NCBI GenBank assembly: GCA_905221605.1
Contig: CAJNDS010002737.1
Coordinates: 155,032 to 219,031 of the forward strand
Length of the DNA stretch: 64,000 nt
Source: Symbiodinium natans
Lineage: Eukaryota; Sar; Dinophyceae; Suessiales; Symbiodiniaceae
Reading direction: 5' to 3'
Positions 22,144-31,219 of the stretch are shown here, in pieces. A model generated the notes under the pieces. The model ran no database searches. It was not told where the DNA came from and saw only the letters and a program-made list of their open reading frames with translations. The position numbers and the translations under genes are program-made. The first letter of the stretch is position 1; the number at the start of each line of letters is the position of its first letter.

Positions 22144-24800
22144 TCAGCGCAGCGGCAGCCTGCTGGGGCCCGGCACTTCAGCGAGGTGCAGGACCTGGTC
22201 CAAGTCAGGCCCAACCCGCTGGCTGGGGTGGGGCACAGGCCAGGAACAGCCCAAGGCCGTGCTGGCGACGGCCTGCTGGACCGACACCGACAGCTGGCTC
22301 CACCAGCGCCGTGCCCACGCCGAAACGGCTGCTTGCCGCAGCGCGGGCGGCGCGCGCTGCGCACGGATCCGGACCAGGTCGCGCACAAGTTGGAGCGCGC
22401 CCTGGCTCCACCGTCCGCCCACCTCGGAGCCCAGGACCACCAGTGTCTGGGGCCCTCCCGCGCACAGCTCCGGGTATGCGTCGCGCTTGCGGCGCTCCGC
22501 GACCCGCAGGACCGCTCCGTCCGTCGCAGCAGCGCCGGGCTGCGGCAAGCCCGTCCGGGTCAGTGGGGAGACCAGCGTGGCGTCGCAGCACAGCGCTCCG
22601 CCCAGAGAGGCGTGGCGCCGTAGATTACCAGGTCCAAGCGGCGCCTGTCGGAAGGGTCCACCCGGGGGGCCGTGGTGTGGGCCAGCCATTGCTGCGGGAC
22701 TACTTGCCCGTCTGCCCCAACTGCTTCCCGAGCCGCCCGCACCCACGCCCGTTCCACTATCTTGGCACGGCGGGCGAGGAGGCCGCTGCGGGGGCATGCC
22801 AAGGCGTGGTCCCCGAAAGCATTTACTTGCGCGCCGCATCCTGGAGAGGGCCCACAGCGATCGGAGTGGAGCGGGAGTGCGAGGCGGAGGCGTCGGCGCA
22901 GTGCCACCTGCATGGCCTGGGGTTCCAACGTCATGGCGGGCTCAGCGGGCACTGCTGTTAGCCAGGCTCCCGCATGCGGCCCAGCCTGCGAACGCAAAAG
23001 CGCAGAGGCGGCTGGCGGCAAGGATGGCAATAGCACGCTGTCGCGAAAGTGAAGGTTCCGGGTACGCGACGCGTGGCTTTGCCAACCATGCGGCCAGTCG
23101 CCCAGGCCGGCGTCCGCAAGGGGGCGAGGGCGGGCTTCCTCGGCAAGAGCTCGCCATTCGGGGCATGTATGCCAACCTTCGGCCCGGAGAAGGCTGCGGG
23201 CACCAGCCGCGCTCTGTAAGCAGGGCGCGGTTCCACCCCCGGCGCCCAAGTAATCCACGCAGGAAGCGGCGAACTCGGGCACCCGCGCTCGGAGTACCGG
23301 CATCAGCCCAGGCAGCCCAATAGGCCGCCGGCGCCATGCGCGCAGCCGACTGCAAACCCAGGCCTCCGAGCGCAGCGGGGAGCCCCGCCAGAGAGCGCGC
23401 TCCGTCCGCTTCGTCTGGAGGAAGGCCTCCCAGCAGTGCGAGCAAGGCCTCCCAGACTGCATCGTCGTGCAACTGGGCGTAGGAGGCGACCTCGGAGGGG
23501 GGGACGGTCCGCAAGGCATGGTTAGCGCGCGGGGAAGCGCACATGGCCAAGAGCAGCCAAGCGCATTGGAGGTCTGGGAGCCGGGGCAACTGCTCAGCAG
23601 GTGGCGCTCTTCGTGCGCTCGGGTCGTTGCCCAGGCGCGCACGTACTCCGAGTGGCCGACCGGCGTGCCCAACACAAGCCTCAAGCTGTTTGACGAGTTC
23701 GTGCCCTGTCCCCCCCCCGGTAGCCTCGCCGGTCGGTTTCATGGCCCTGGCGAGCCTTTTGGTGGCCGCCCTGCGCTGGAGCCTGAACGCGGCTCGGGAA
23801 GCGCTCCCAACGGCAACGCAGCTGTGGGGACGCTGCTACTCACGCCCCGCCTGCCCGCCGGCCTGGACAGTGGCCGCAAGCGAGCTTTTGTCGTGCGTGG
23901 CTGCCGGAGGCGACCGCGAGCTCTCCGAGCTGGCCGCTTCTCTAGGGCTGTCAACCACCGATTTGCTTTGTGGCGTCTTGCAGCAGGCAGCGGAGGCCCA
24001 TCAGGCCACCTCCCTCGCCCATGTTCGCCGGGTGCCTGCTCCCACACCGCGCCACATCGCGACCGTGCTGCCGCCGGCCCCCAGCACTGCGCCCCGACGA
24101 GGACGCGGGGACTCCGCGGCCGTCAACATGTGCCGGGCACGGGACAGCTCCCCCGCACGGACTCGAGCGCAAGCTTGGGCCCGGCGGCGCTCTGCGCCAG
24201 CATTTTCGTCCGGCTGGGCCGCGCGCCTGCGTGGACTGCGCGGTTGTTGCGCGGCCCGCAGCAGGCGCAGCCAGTCGCCTTGCTCAAACGCTCGGGCCCT
24301 GGCCAGCAGCAGGGCGCGTCCCTGCGCCCCTCGCTCGTCCGTCCTGGCAAGCAGCATGCGAGGCGCCAGCAAAAAGAGTTTCCAGGCGCGGCAAGCGGGG
24401 AGTCCCACGGGAGTCCCACGGGGTCGCTCGATTCGCGGATGCGGGTAAGGGCAGCGACCAGCGCTCTTCGCACGGCACCGCGCATGAAGGGCGGCACATC
24501 CTGCAGAGTAGGCACGGGCCGGCGCACCTCCGCACTCAGGTCAACGCCATCCAGGGTGGCCCAGGCCTCTTCAGGCAGCACGGCTACGTCTACGCGCTGC
24601 GAGCACTCCTCGCGCGTGCGCGTGGTGGGAACGTCGGCTGGACTTTGGGCTTCACCCGCTCGGCTGCGACCCCGCCCTCGCCCGCGGCCACGTCGGCCCC
24701 GGCCGCGGCTCGGGGCGGGGGACGGTGGCCCGTGACGGCCCAGAGCCGCGCGAAAATCCTCCGCCAAAGCTGGCGCCGTTGCCGCGACTACCGTGAATCA
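22144..24800 (-). pseudogene. Non-LTR retroelement, internally deleted and frameshifted (copy 2)
   Basis: Reading the minus strand from about 24,770: a Gly/Arg-rich start, then QDVPPFMRGAVRRALVAALT, then after a frame change AWKLFLLAPRMLLARTDERG and AQACARVRAGELSRARHMLT (24,408-24,100). The reverse-transcriptase palm with its catalytic Asp pair should follow but is missing. The sequence resumes at about 23,680 with LVLGTPVGHSEYVRAW and, in another frame, DLQCAWLLLAMCASPRANHA and GLGLQSAARMAPAAYWAAWA, which are thumb-like. It continues with AMQVALRRRLRLALPLHSD, a cysteine-rich CGPSPGCGAQVNAFGDHALA, then RRRLDLVIYGATPL, DATLVSPLTRTG, VVLGSEVGGRWSQGALQL and SAWARRWWSQLSVSVQQAV. The last group resembles a C-terminal PD-(D/E)XK-type endonuclease, as in R2-like elements. 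At least two frameshifts make it inactive. Confidence 0.75.
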
Positions 24801-24950
24801 AAATGATTGCATATGATTGCATCAGACTTGCCTTGGCAACGCCTTGGCTCAAGTGACCAGGTGAAAAACGCTTGCTACGTCAGAGCTGTGCTTGATTGAG
24901 CTGTGACCAACACAGGGTTAGCAGCCGTACCTGTAAGTGCCACGGCGACG

Positions 24951-25600
24951 GACGATGCGACATCAGGACGCATCTACATCAAAGATCTGCCAGAGACTGG
25001 TTCTGATTATGAGGGCTGGCGCTTCACTTGAAGAGTCAAATCTTGCGTGTAGCGCCGGACCCACTGGCAGCCATGGCTTACATCAGAGAGCTTGATGATG
25101 AAGCGGTTTCCTTTGGCGATGTGGCGTCAAACATGTCCGTAGACATGAATAACAAAAGACGTGAATGTTTTCGCAGCGGTGGTTGCCGCATGTCGGAAGG
25201 GCAAGAAAGGACCGGACCGGAGATCCTCAAGCTGATACAATCACGTGTCCGCATCGTTGATCCGCGGCACTTGCATGAGTCAACGCATTTTGCCACGGAG
25301 GCTAACACCAAGATCCAAGAGCTCAGTTGTTCTGGATTGTCGGAGCTTGACAGCTACATGGCGTCTTCCTCATTGTTTCGTCACCAGATGGGTTTGATTG
25401 CACATCACTCGGAAGAGACAGAAGGGCGAAAAGCGCAGAAATGGCTGCAGCAGCCAAGGTCGCTGATGCCGCGGCGGCAGGGAGGCAAACACAACAGCAA
25501 GAAAGGCAATGACAAGCCGTGTGAACATTGCCACAAGCCCGGACACACAGCGCAAAAGTGCTGGTTGAATCCAAAAAGTTCCGCTTACAGGCCGGACTGC
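24951..25600 (+). pseudogene. Copia gag with CCHC zinc knuckle, frameshifted
   Basis: A first segment (about 24,951-25,029) reads RIYIKDLPETGSDYEGWRF and runs into a stop; a one-base shift continues as QILRVAPDPLAAMAYIRELD from about 25,031. The capsid-like region is followed by a Lys/Asn-rich stretch and CEHCHKPGHTAQKC (about 25,520-25,561), a perfect C-x2-C-x4-H-x4-C nucleic-acid-binding knuckle. Just after it the frame must shift again to reach the protease. Confidence 0.7.
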
Positions 25601-26043
25601 CGGCCAAAATCAATGGCAGCAGTGACTCTTCGTCCAATGGAGGGCCGTCTGCGCAGCCTGGTTTGGGAGCTGCGTCCATTGGGGCTCGGACTGGGCCTGC
25701 AGTTCCGACAGATGTCCTCACCAAGGCGTTCTCGGAGTTCCTCACCAAGCGGTTCGGTGGTTCCGCATGGCTTGCCGATATCGGGCCGAACGCACTTCAG
25801 CAGTTTGCGGGCGCAGCGTGGGCTCTGGATTCTGGTGCCAGTCAATTTTGCAGCATGGGCGAAAATGCCGATGAGCCATGTGGGACATGCAAAGTGCAGA
25901 CTGTGACATCGACACAGGGGCTGGGACGGCTCGGCCAACAGCCAGCCATGGTTCCTCATCTAGGGCGTCGCTCGGCTATGGTGATGCCGGAATCAAAAAT
26001 CAACTTGGCATCGATGGGCGAAACTTGCGCTGAGATGGTGTAG
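25528..26043 (+). pseudogene. Copia protease domain fragment
   Basis: The frame that overlaps the end of gag contains AWALDSGASQFCSMG at about 25,817-25,860; DSGA is the aspartic-protease active-site motif of copia polyproteins. A later KINLASMGETCAEMV (ending at 26,040) matches the NLLSVGxLCE segment that closes this domain. A TAG at 26,041-26,043 and the minus-strand element beyond end the frame. Confidence 0.7.
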
Positions 26044-26171
26044 CATTTTTACTGGCCGGCGTGGTCGCGTGATGGTGGTCAATCGCGTCCCATTCTGGTC
26101 GTTGTCGATGCTGGTCCTGCGAGCATGCACGGGGTCGTGAGCGACGCGGACTTGAACGATTTTTGATGTTT

Positions 26172-27000
26172 TTACGCGCGAAGCCTGCAGATCCCATGGC
26201 GCCTGCGTGGTCGGCCAGCTCCAGCACCCGGTCGAGCTCCGCGGCGGAGGCCAGCGGCTGTGCATCCTGGCCGTTGGTGGCCGGTGGAATCAGGACGAGG
26301 GCGCTGGCGGCAGGTGGCCTGCCAGAAGCTCCCCGGGCGGAACCTCGTGGCCGTCCGTCGGGTCACGGGGCCCCACGATGGGCAGCTCGAGAAGCAGGCG
26401 TGCGCGCGAAAGATGCCAGTGCCGTCCAGCGCCGCATCAGCGCTTGCCTCGCCCCTGCTGCACACCACGGCGCCCTCTGGCGAGCCCGCGCCTGCGCCAG
26501 CAGCCGATGAAAGGTGAGCGTGGGACGGCTGATGCGTCCGCCGACCTCAACTCCGACCAAAACCCGTCGGCTAGGTCCGGTGCTTGCGGTCGACCGCCTG
26601 GTTCAGCGCGAGGCCTGGCTCATGGTGGGCCCGCGGACGCGGCTGGCCATCACGGCGTATGGGGCTAACGATCGTCGCGTCAACGGCGATCTGCGCACCC
26701 TGCCAACTAAGGGGGCCGTTGGCCACCACCTCGATCCGGCGCCCATCGGCCGCTGGCACATCCAGGTTGAAGTCACGCAGTGCGACATGGACGGCGGTTC
26801 GGGTGCCGCCTGCTCAAGGGGCCTGCTCTCCTGGCCAGCACACCAACTTGCGCGCATGCGGAGCGGTGGTCCCCGTAGACGTCCAAGCCGCCACCACAAG
26901 AGCAGCGCCGCGGGGCAAGCGGGAGGGGTAACCGAAGTCTGCGGAGCAGCATGACGCGGTACTCCTCGTCCGGCACTCTGGTATCAAAGGTGGCAAGCAG
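26172..27000 (-). mobile_element. Non-LTR retroelement 3' fragment (copy 3), inserted in the copia element
   Basis: On the minus strand, from about 26,990 downward: FDTRVPDEEYRVMLLRRLRL, then CSCGGGLDVYGDHRSACAQV, ADGRRIEVVANGPLSWQGAQ, IAVDATIVSPIRRDGQPRPR and GVEVGGRISRPTLTFHRLLA. This matches, block by block, the C-terminal cysteine cluster and endonuclease-like region of copy 2, spread over three frames. The order and 5' truncation fit a 3'-end-containing, 5'-truncated non-LTR insertion. It lies between the copia protease and integrase, in opposite orientation. Confidence 0.72.
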
Positions 27001-27230
27001 TCCGGACAGACATTGGTGGTGAATTCCAAGGCGAGTTTGCTGCAAAGCTCAAAGAACGGGAAGTCAGACATGAACGCTCCTTGCCGCGTCGTCCGCAAAC
27101 CAACTCTCGTGCTGAGCGTTTCCACCGGACAGTTGCAGAGGGCATGGCTTGCTATGGCTTGCTATGGCTTGCTATGGCTTGCTTATTTGTTGCGTCTGGA
27201 GTCCCTATTCGCCCTTTCTTTCCACGCAGT
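27000..27230 (+). pseudogene. Copia integrase catalytic-core fragment
   Basis: The plus frame in phase with 27,024 reads RTDIGGEFQGEFAAKLKERE and then RRPQTNSRAERFHRTVAEG. The first matches the RSDNGGEF block carrying the second catalytic Asp; the second carries the catalytic Glu in SRAERFHR. After a 10-bp repeat expansion the frame resumes with FVASGVPIRPFFPRSA. The first catalytic Asp region and zinc-binding HHCC are missing, presumably removed when copy 3 of the non-LTR family landed. Confidence 0.7.
27141..27182. repeat. 10-bp tandem repeat inside the integrase frame
   Basis: One GGCATGGCTT followed by three exact GCTATGGCTT units. Three extra units equal 30 bp, so the integrase frame is kept across it. 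Confidence 0.9.
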
Positions 27231-27483
27231 GCTCGAAATCCAAGACGTAATACGACTGCAGCCGGCTATAACGGCTATAACCCAACACAACACCACGCCG
27301 TCCATGCTCCTCAGAAAGGTAGTAGCAAGCGGAGCCGAAGGGATGCAATTTGCTCAAATCGTAGGGGCGATTGAAGCGGAGCTGGTGAGGAGACTCGGCT
27401 CCATTGGCACCAGGGCTGCGCGCGTAAACAAGGAGGAAAGCCATGAGACAGAAAGTCCAAAATGCAGCACGGATTGTACACAC
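27205..27483 (-). pseudogene. Copia integrase C-terminal module, inverted
   Basis: On the minus strand the frame reads RFNRPYDLSKLHPFGSACYY, then EEHGRRGVVLGYSRYSRLQS and YYVLDFEHCVERK. This fits the integrase C-terminal module of copia elements (LHxFG, then a basic Arg pair before GxxLGYS, then YxVxD). In an intact element it would follow the catalytic core on the same strand; here the core at 27,024-27,230 is on the plus strand and this module on the minus strand. The frame ends with a stop at 27,205 exactly where the plus-strand core loses similarity. Confidence 0.6.
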
Positions 27484-27931
27484 AAATTACACACACGTGA
27501 TGTGCGCTTTGCGCCTCAGTTGCGCTGGCCATTTCATGAGCTGGGCATGGACACCCCTGACGCAGCGCACTGGGCCCAACGTTTGTTCGAACTGGAGGTG
27601 TTGCAGCCCACGCCCGTTGCTGGCGATGACGGCCATTGCGTACTTTGCGGGCTGTGGGCCGTCCACTGATGCAGAGGTCCACTGTCGGGGATGTTTGCTT
27701 GGTGGTGGTCGTCGTCGGCATGTGGATGGCCCCGGCTGCCTTCGTGCTCGGTGTAGTGGTCGTTCATTTCTTGACGTTCCGCGCGCGGCGTCAAACGAGA
27801 CAAGTGTTGACTACTCCCTGAGCCTGCCCAGCCGTGATGGGGCCGTCATCGACTCCTCCGTGGACTCGTCATGGCTCCAGATCTCCGATGTCGCATGACA
27901 TACACGATGATGTTCATGACATGACGATGAT

Positions 27932-28705
27932 ATGATTCCACCCCCTGACGATGAAGGTGATGGACGTCATCATTCGGATGCCCAGCTTCGCCGACCTCGC
28001 TGGACGCACAGGCGCCTCCTCGGCACAACTACGGCCCTCAGTTCGATGACAGCCTGGATAGTGGCCTTGTACCGCCTCGCCCATTTGGCCCCATCGAGTC
28101 CGATGTCACATCGACGCGCAGACGATGTCACATCTTCATCTGGGCGATCACGGTCTCGCCGCGGGTCGCATCCATCGGATGCAGATTCGGAACGTGCTTC
28201 TCAAGGCCCAACTGTCGCACAAAACCCTGCGTCTCCATCACACATTGGATCACATCCATCCGATGCTGATTCGGAACGATCCAGGCCAACTTGCAGCAAT
28301 CACAGTCGGACGAGCACTGAATTGCGGCCGAACGGCATACACAGTTCGGATGCTGATTCCGAAAGGACGCAGCAGCCGAGCAATGTTCTTGACAATGGGG
28401 CCATCTCCTCCACGGTGTCGTTTGAAAGTGATCGATCTGGGACGGTTCTCACGACGGCTGCAGCGCTCAGATTGGAACAGGAGCTGGACAAGTTGACAAC
28501 TGAGCTCGGGAAAATGTTCGCTTGTGTCACCAAAATAGCCAAGCGCAAGGATCCGGTTTTGGCGGACACCGGGCAAGGTCTGTCAACGCACGCCACGTAT
28601 CCTCGTCGCCGGGCGCAAGTTCTGCAAGGGGTGGCGTGCTCTCGAAAGCTGGCCCGTCCTTACTTTCGTGCAGGCCTGTTCCCGCTTGCGCTCGGCGAGG
28701 TTTAG
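27932..28705 (+). CDS. Ser/Asp-rich ORF with three SDADSER repeats (probable copia linker)
   Basis: A 257-codon plus frame begins acidic (IPPPDDEGDGRHHSDA). It then has three repeats spaced 28-30 residues apart, GSHPSDADSERAS, GSHPSDADSERSR and GIHSSDADSERTQ, and ends with a helical segment (LRLEQELDKLTTELGKMFAC). No catalytic domain is present. Position after the integrase and strand agree with the poorly conserved linker between integrase and reverse transcriptase in copia polyproteins, but an independent gene is not excluded. From about 28,583 it overlaps a minus-strand non-LTR fragment, so its last 40 codons are probably not native. Confidence 0.35.
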   Translation: MIPPPDDEGDGRHHSDAQLRRPRWTHRRLLGTTTALSSMTAWIVALYRLAHLAPSSPMSHRRADDVTSSSGRSRSRRGSHPSDADSERASQGPTVAQNPASPSHIGSHPSDADSERSRPTCSNHSRTSTELRPNGIHSSDADSERTQQPSNVLDNGAISSTVSFESDRSGTVLTTAAALRLEQELDKLTTELGKMFACVTKIAKRKDPVLADTGQGLSTHATYPRRRAQVLQGVACSRKLARPYFRAGLFPLALGEV

Positions 28706-28933
28706 GACCTCGCTGCGCGTGGACGTGGCAAAATGGCGCGCATGGGCGCACCGAGGCCAGCAACGACACCCATTTTGGGCCCCTTGGCAAGCCGGGCGCT
28801 TCCATGCACGGGACGTGCAGGCCCCACTGCTGGAGTCGCGGATGAAGCTCAGCGCAATAACCGACACCATGCGAACGTCCGATCGCTGAACGGCGGACAT
28901 CATCGGACATCTTGCAGTGTAGGCACAAGGCAT
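28583..28933 (-). pseudogene. Non-LTR retroelement N-terminal fragment (copy 4)
   Basis: The minus strand reads LAERKREQACTKVRTGQLSR followed by ARH, matching the RxxxxACxxVRxGxLSRAR block of copies 1 and 2. Surrounding frames on the same strand are open but shifted. No reverse transcriptase follows toward lower coordinates, where the copia remnant lies. Confidence 0.55.
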
Positions 28934-28939
28934 CGCAGC

Positions 28940-30050
28940 TCCGCGGTCACATCGACGGCGTCAAGGGCCGCCCACGCCACTTCCGGGACAGCCGCCGTTG
29001 TGTTTGTCATTGTTTGTCGCAATGTCGGCAGGTCCAGCTCCTACCAGCAAACAGGCGCGCCTTCCTCGTCTTCATCGCTGCGCGGGGAAGCGCGGTTCGC
29101 GCATGATGCGTGGCGGCGGCGGCACGCCGTCGGCCTCGTCGGGTAGGCCTCGGCGGTGCGCATTGTCCGCGATGGCTCGCGCTGCGGCGGCGCCTCGAAT
29201 GCCGGCATACGATTCGAGCAAAGCTGACTGTGCCACCGCTGTTCGGTAACCGTCCGGGCCCATACACAACAACACAGCTGCCTGCAACGGCAACGGCGCG
29301 TCAGGCAGAGCTTCCAGCGCGACTCCAGGTCCTCCGCTGCTACGCTTCGCTGTGCATCGTGCGCTCGCAATCTGCGACGGCATGCATCGACCGCGCTAGT
29401 TCAAGTGTCTGAATTGGCTGCGCTCTGCGTTATAGGGCGGCTAGCTCCCTGAAACGGGGGCCAAGAGTCGGGCATGCTCCCCAAGCTTGTTCGGCCCGTG
29501 CACTGAGGTTACCGGTTCCCGCGTAGGAGGGGGACGTACTATACAGCCAAGAGTTACGCTCGCCGATTTGGGCGGGGCGAGCGTCTTGCCATGGCAGCGG
29601 CGCATAGCGGCGCGACGTCGTCGGGCGGCGTGGGTACGGCCATGCCTGGGCAAGCCGGACGAACAGGCACGTGAACATGTGCGGCCTGTGTGGGGGGGGC
29701 GGGATAAAACCCGGCGTCGCCTCGCCCGTCGCATTTGGTGCCAAGTCGCCGTTGAGTGGCCGTTTCTTTTCGTGGGGAGGCGAAGGGGTAGTGTCGCCAA
29801 GCGAGAGCGTCTCGGCGGCGTCCGCGTCCGACCTGTGGTCGCGCTGTGCATGCTGGTGCCGCCTGGCCGTCCGTCGCCGCGCGGCCCGGCGGGGGGGTCG
29901 CGGGGCCGACCGTGGTGTCGGCCCCGATGCTTGAGAGAGTGGCCTCGCCCCGGTCCTTGGTGCGGGCCGAAAGCTAGCACATCACCCAACTGCACGGGGC
30001 GTGTGGCGATAGGTGGCCGCGCACCTTCCTCCCCTCAATTGTGCCCACAT
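28940..30050. other. GC-rich decayed sequence, probably retroelement remains
   Basis: High G+C and frequent CG dinucleotides continue from the element cluster. Minus frames at 29,072-29,383 and 29,441-29,995 are long but Arg/Pro/Ala-rich and match no domain. The composition returns to the window average near 30.05 kb. Confidence 0.4.
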
Positions 30051-30059
30051 TGATGAAGA

Positions 30060-31100
30060 AGGTTTCCCTAGCGGGAAATGCCATGCACCACAGTCATTGT
30101 GCGGTCGTCGCAAAACATCTTCGATGAGCCAAGGCGCAGGCTCCGAATGATGTTAAGCGAGGCACTGCAAGATGGGTGCCTTTTTTCTGTGAATCAAAGG
30201 CTTCCTTGCGATCCGTGAACAACAGCCCAAAGGGAAGCTACCTCGCCCTGCGCAAGATGCTGCAAGGTCAACCGCCGCACAACGGAGTCCCTCCTGTATA
30301 GCAACCATGTGCTGCCAAAGATCCGGATGAAGTTGCGTGACTTCTTGGGCTTCAGCTTTGCAAGGGCAGCAGCGAGTCGTGACAAACCGTAGGTCCTTGA
30401 GTCTTGTATGTGGGGTGAAGACGTTGTTATATAGACTGCACGCAAGGCAGCTGTTAGACTGACGCAAACGGACGAGGTCGGTGGACCTAGCTGGATGGGC
30501 TGGGTGGCTCCGCATCCAGACGGGCGCAGGTTGGCAAGCAGCACTTGCGGCGGCAACATGTGGCAAGGTCGAGTGGGGTGTCACACCATCCGGCAATCGC
30601 TGCGTGCAAAGCGTTTCGTTGGACGATTGGAGTGCATGTACGTCATTTACTCCGTGCCTTGCGGCGACTATTCCATCCGCCTCCTCGCACGTGCCGTCCT
30701 GCCCCACGGTGCATGGCACCTACCCCCACGTGCGCTCAACGCTGATCGGCTGCCTGTCCCTCCCATGTGTTGCGAAGCATTGGCCTGCACAATATGCAAC
30801 CCACGGTCCGCGAGGCACCTTGCGCTCGGATCCGCGGCGGCCGATTTCTTCTCGCACGACAAATTTCAAAGCTGCCCGACGAGGCTGAGACGAGGCTGAG
30901 TCACCTGCGCGAGCGTCGGCCCTGCACGCTCCCTTCCGGGCCTTGCTCCAGTCAAGTCGACCGTGGGTCACAATCATTCGATTCGATTGCTCATGCAAAT
31001 CCACATATTATAGGGATCCCCCAAAAAGATACTCCAGACAGCACCGCGCTGCGCACACCAAGACTGCGCAGCAAGTGCTGCAGACTGCTTACTCCATGCC
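30060..31100. other. No gene assigned
   Basis: A minus frame at 30,194-30,559 has one protein-like stretch (LSRLAAALAKLKPKKSRNF), but no family and no clear splice sites. The remainder is unassigned on both strands. Confidence 0.35.
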
Positions 31101-31102
31101 AA

Positions 31103-31215
31103 GCTGTAATTATTCTAGAGTTGGCGATCTGCACAAGGAGTTCGACGTGGCCCTGGATCGCGTCCGCAGCTGCCGGTTGAAGGAGCCGCAGCACGTCCCC
31201 ACGGAAGACTGTCGG
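31103..31215 (-). CDS. Unassigned minus-strand exon candidate
   Basis: An open segment reads TVFRGDVLRLLQPAAADAIQ then GHVELLVQIANSRII, an amphipathic, protein-like sequence. An acceptor-like CAG precedes it. No family recognised. Confidence 0.3.
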
Positions 31216-31219
31216 CTGG

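Larger units (their letters stand above)
24951..28620 (+). mobile_element. Ty1/copia-type LTR retrotransposon remnant, split by an insertion
   Basis: Plus-strand pieces occur in copia order: gag with a CCHC knuckle (24,951-25,600), protease with DSGAS (25,800-26,043), integrase core (27,000-27,230), then an acidic Ser/Asp-rich linker-like frame (27,932-28,620). Between protease and integrase lies an opposite-strand non-LTR fragment (26,172-27,000). The integrase C-terminal module is present but inverted (27,205-27,483). No reverse transcriptase, RNase H or LTR was recognised, so the 3' part is lost or hidden. The right limit is where another non-LTR fragment starts on the minus strand. Confidence 0.7.

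Noticed and set aside
22095-24806. Long plus-strand frames (288, 354, 422 and 278 codons) in the GC-rich block
   Set aside because: GC-rich antisense shadows; the recognisable protein blocks are all on the minus strand.
24820-24860. Possible dinoflagellate spliced-leader relic (CCTTGGCTCAAG near 24,842)
   Set aside because: Matches only the last bases of the spliced leader as I know it (ends TTTTGGCTCAAG) and lacks the rest; too short to claim.
29441-29995. 184-codon Arg/Pro-rich minus frame and its plus-strand partner
   Set aside because: Open because of high GC content; no domain, and it adjoins decayed retroelements.
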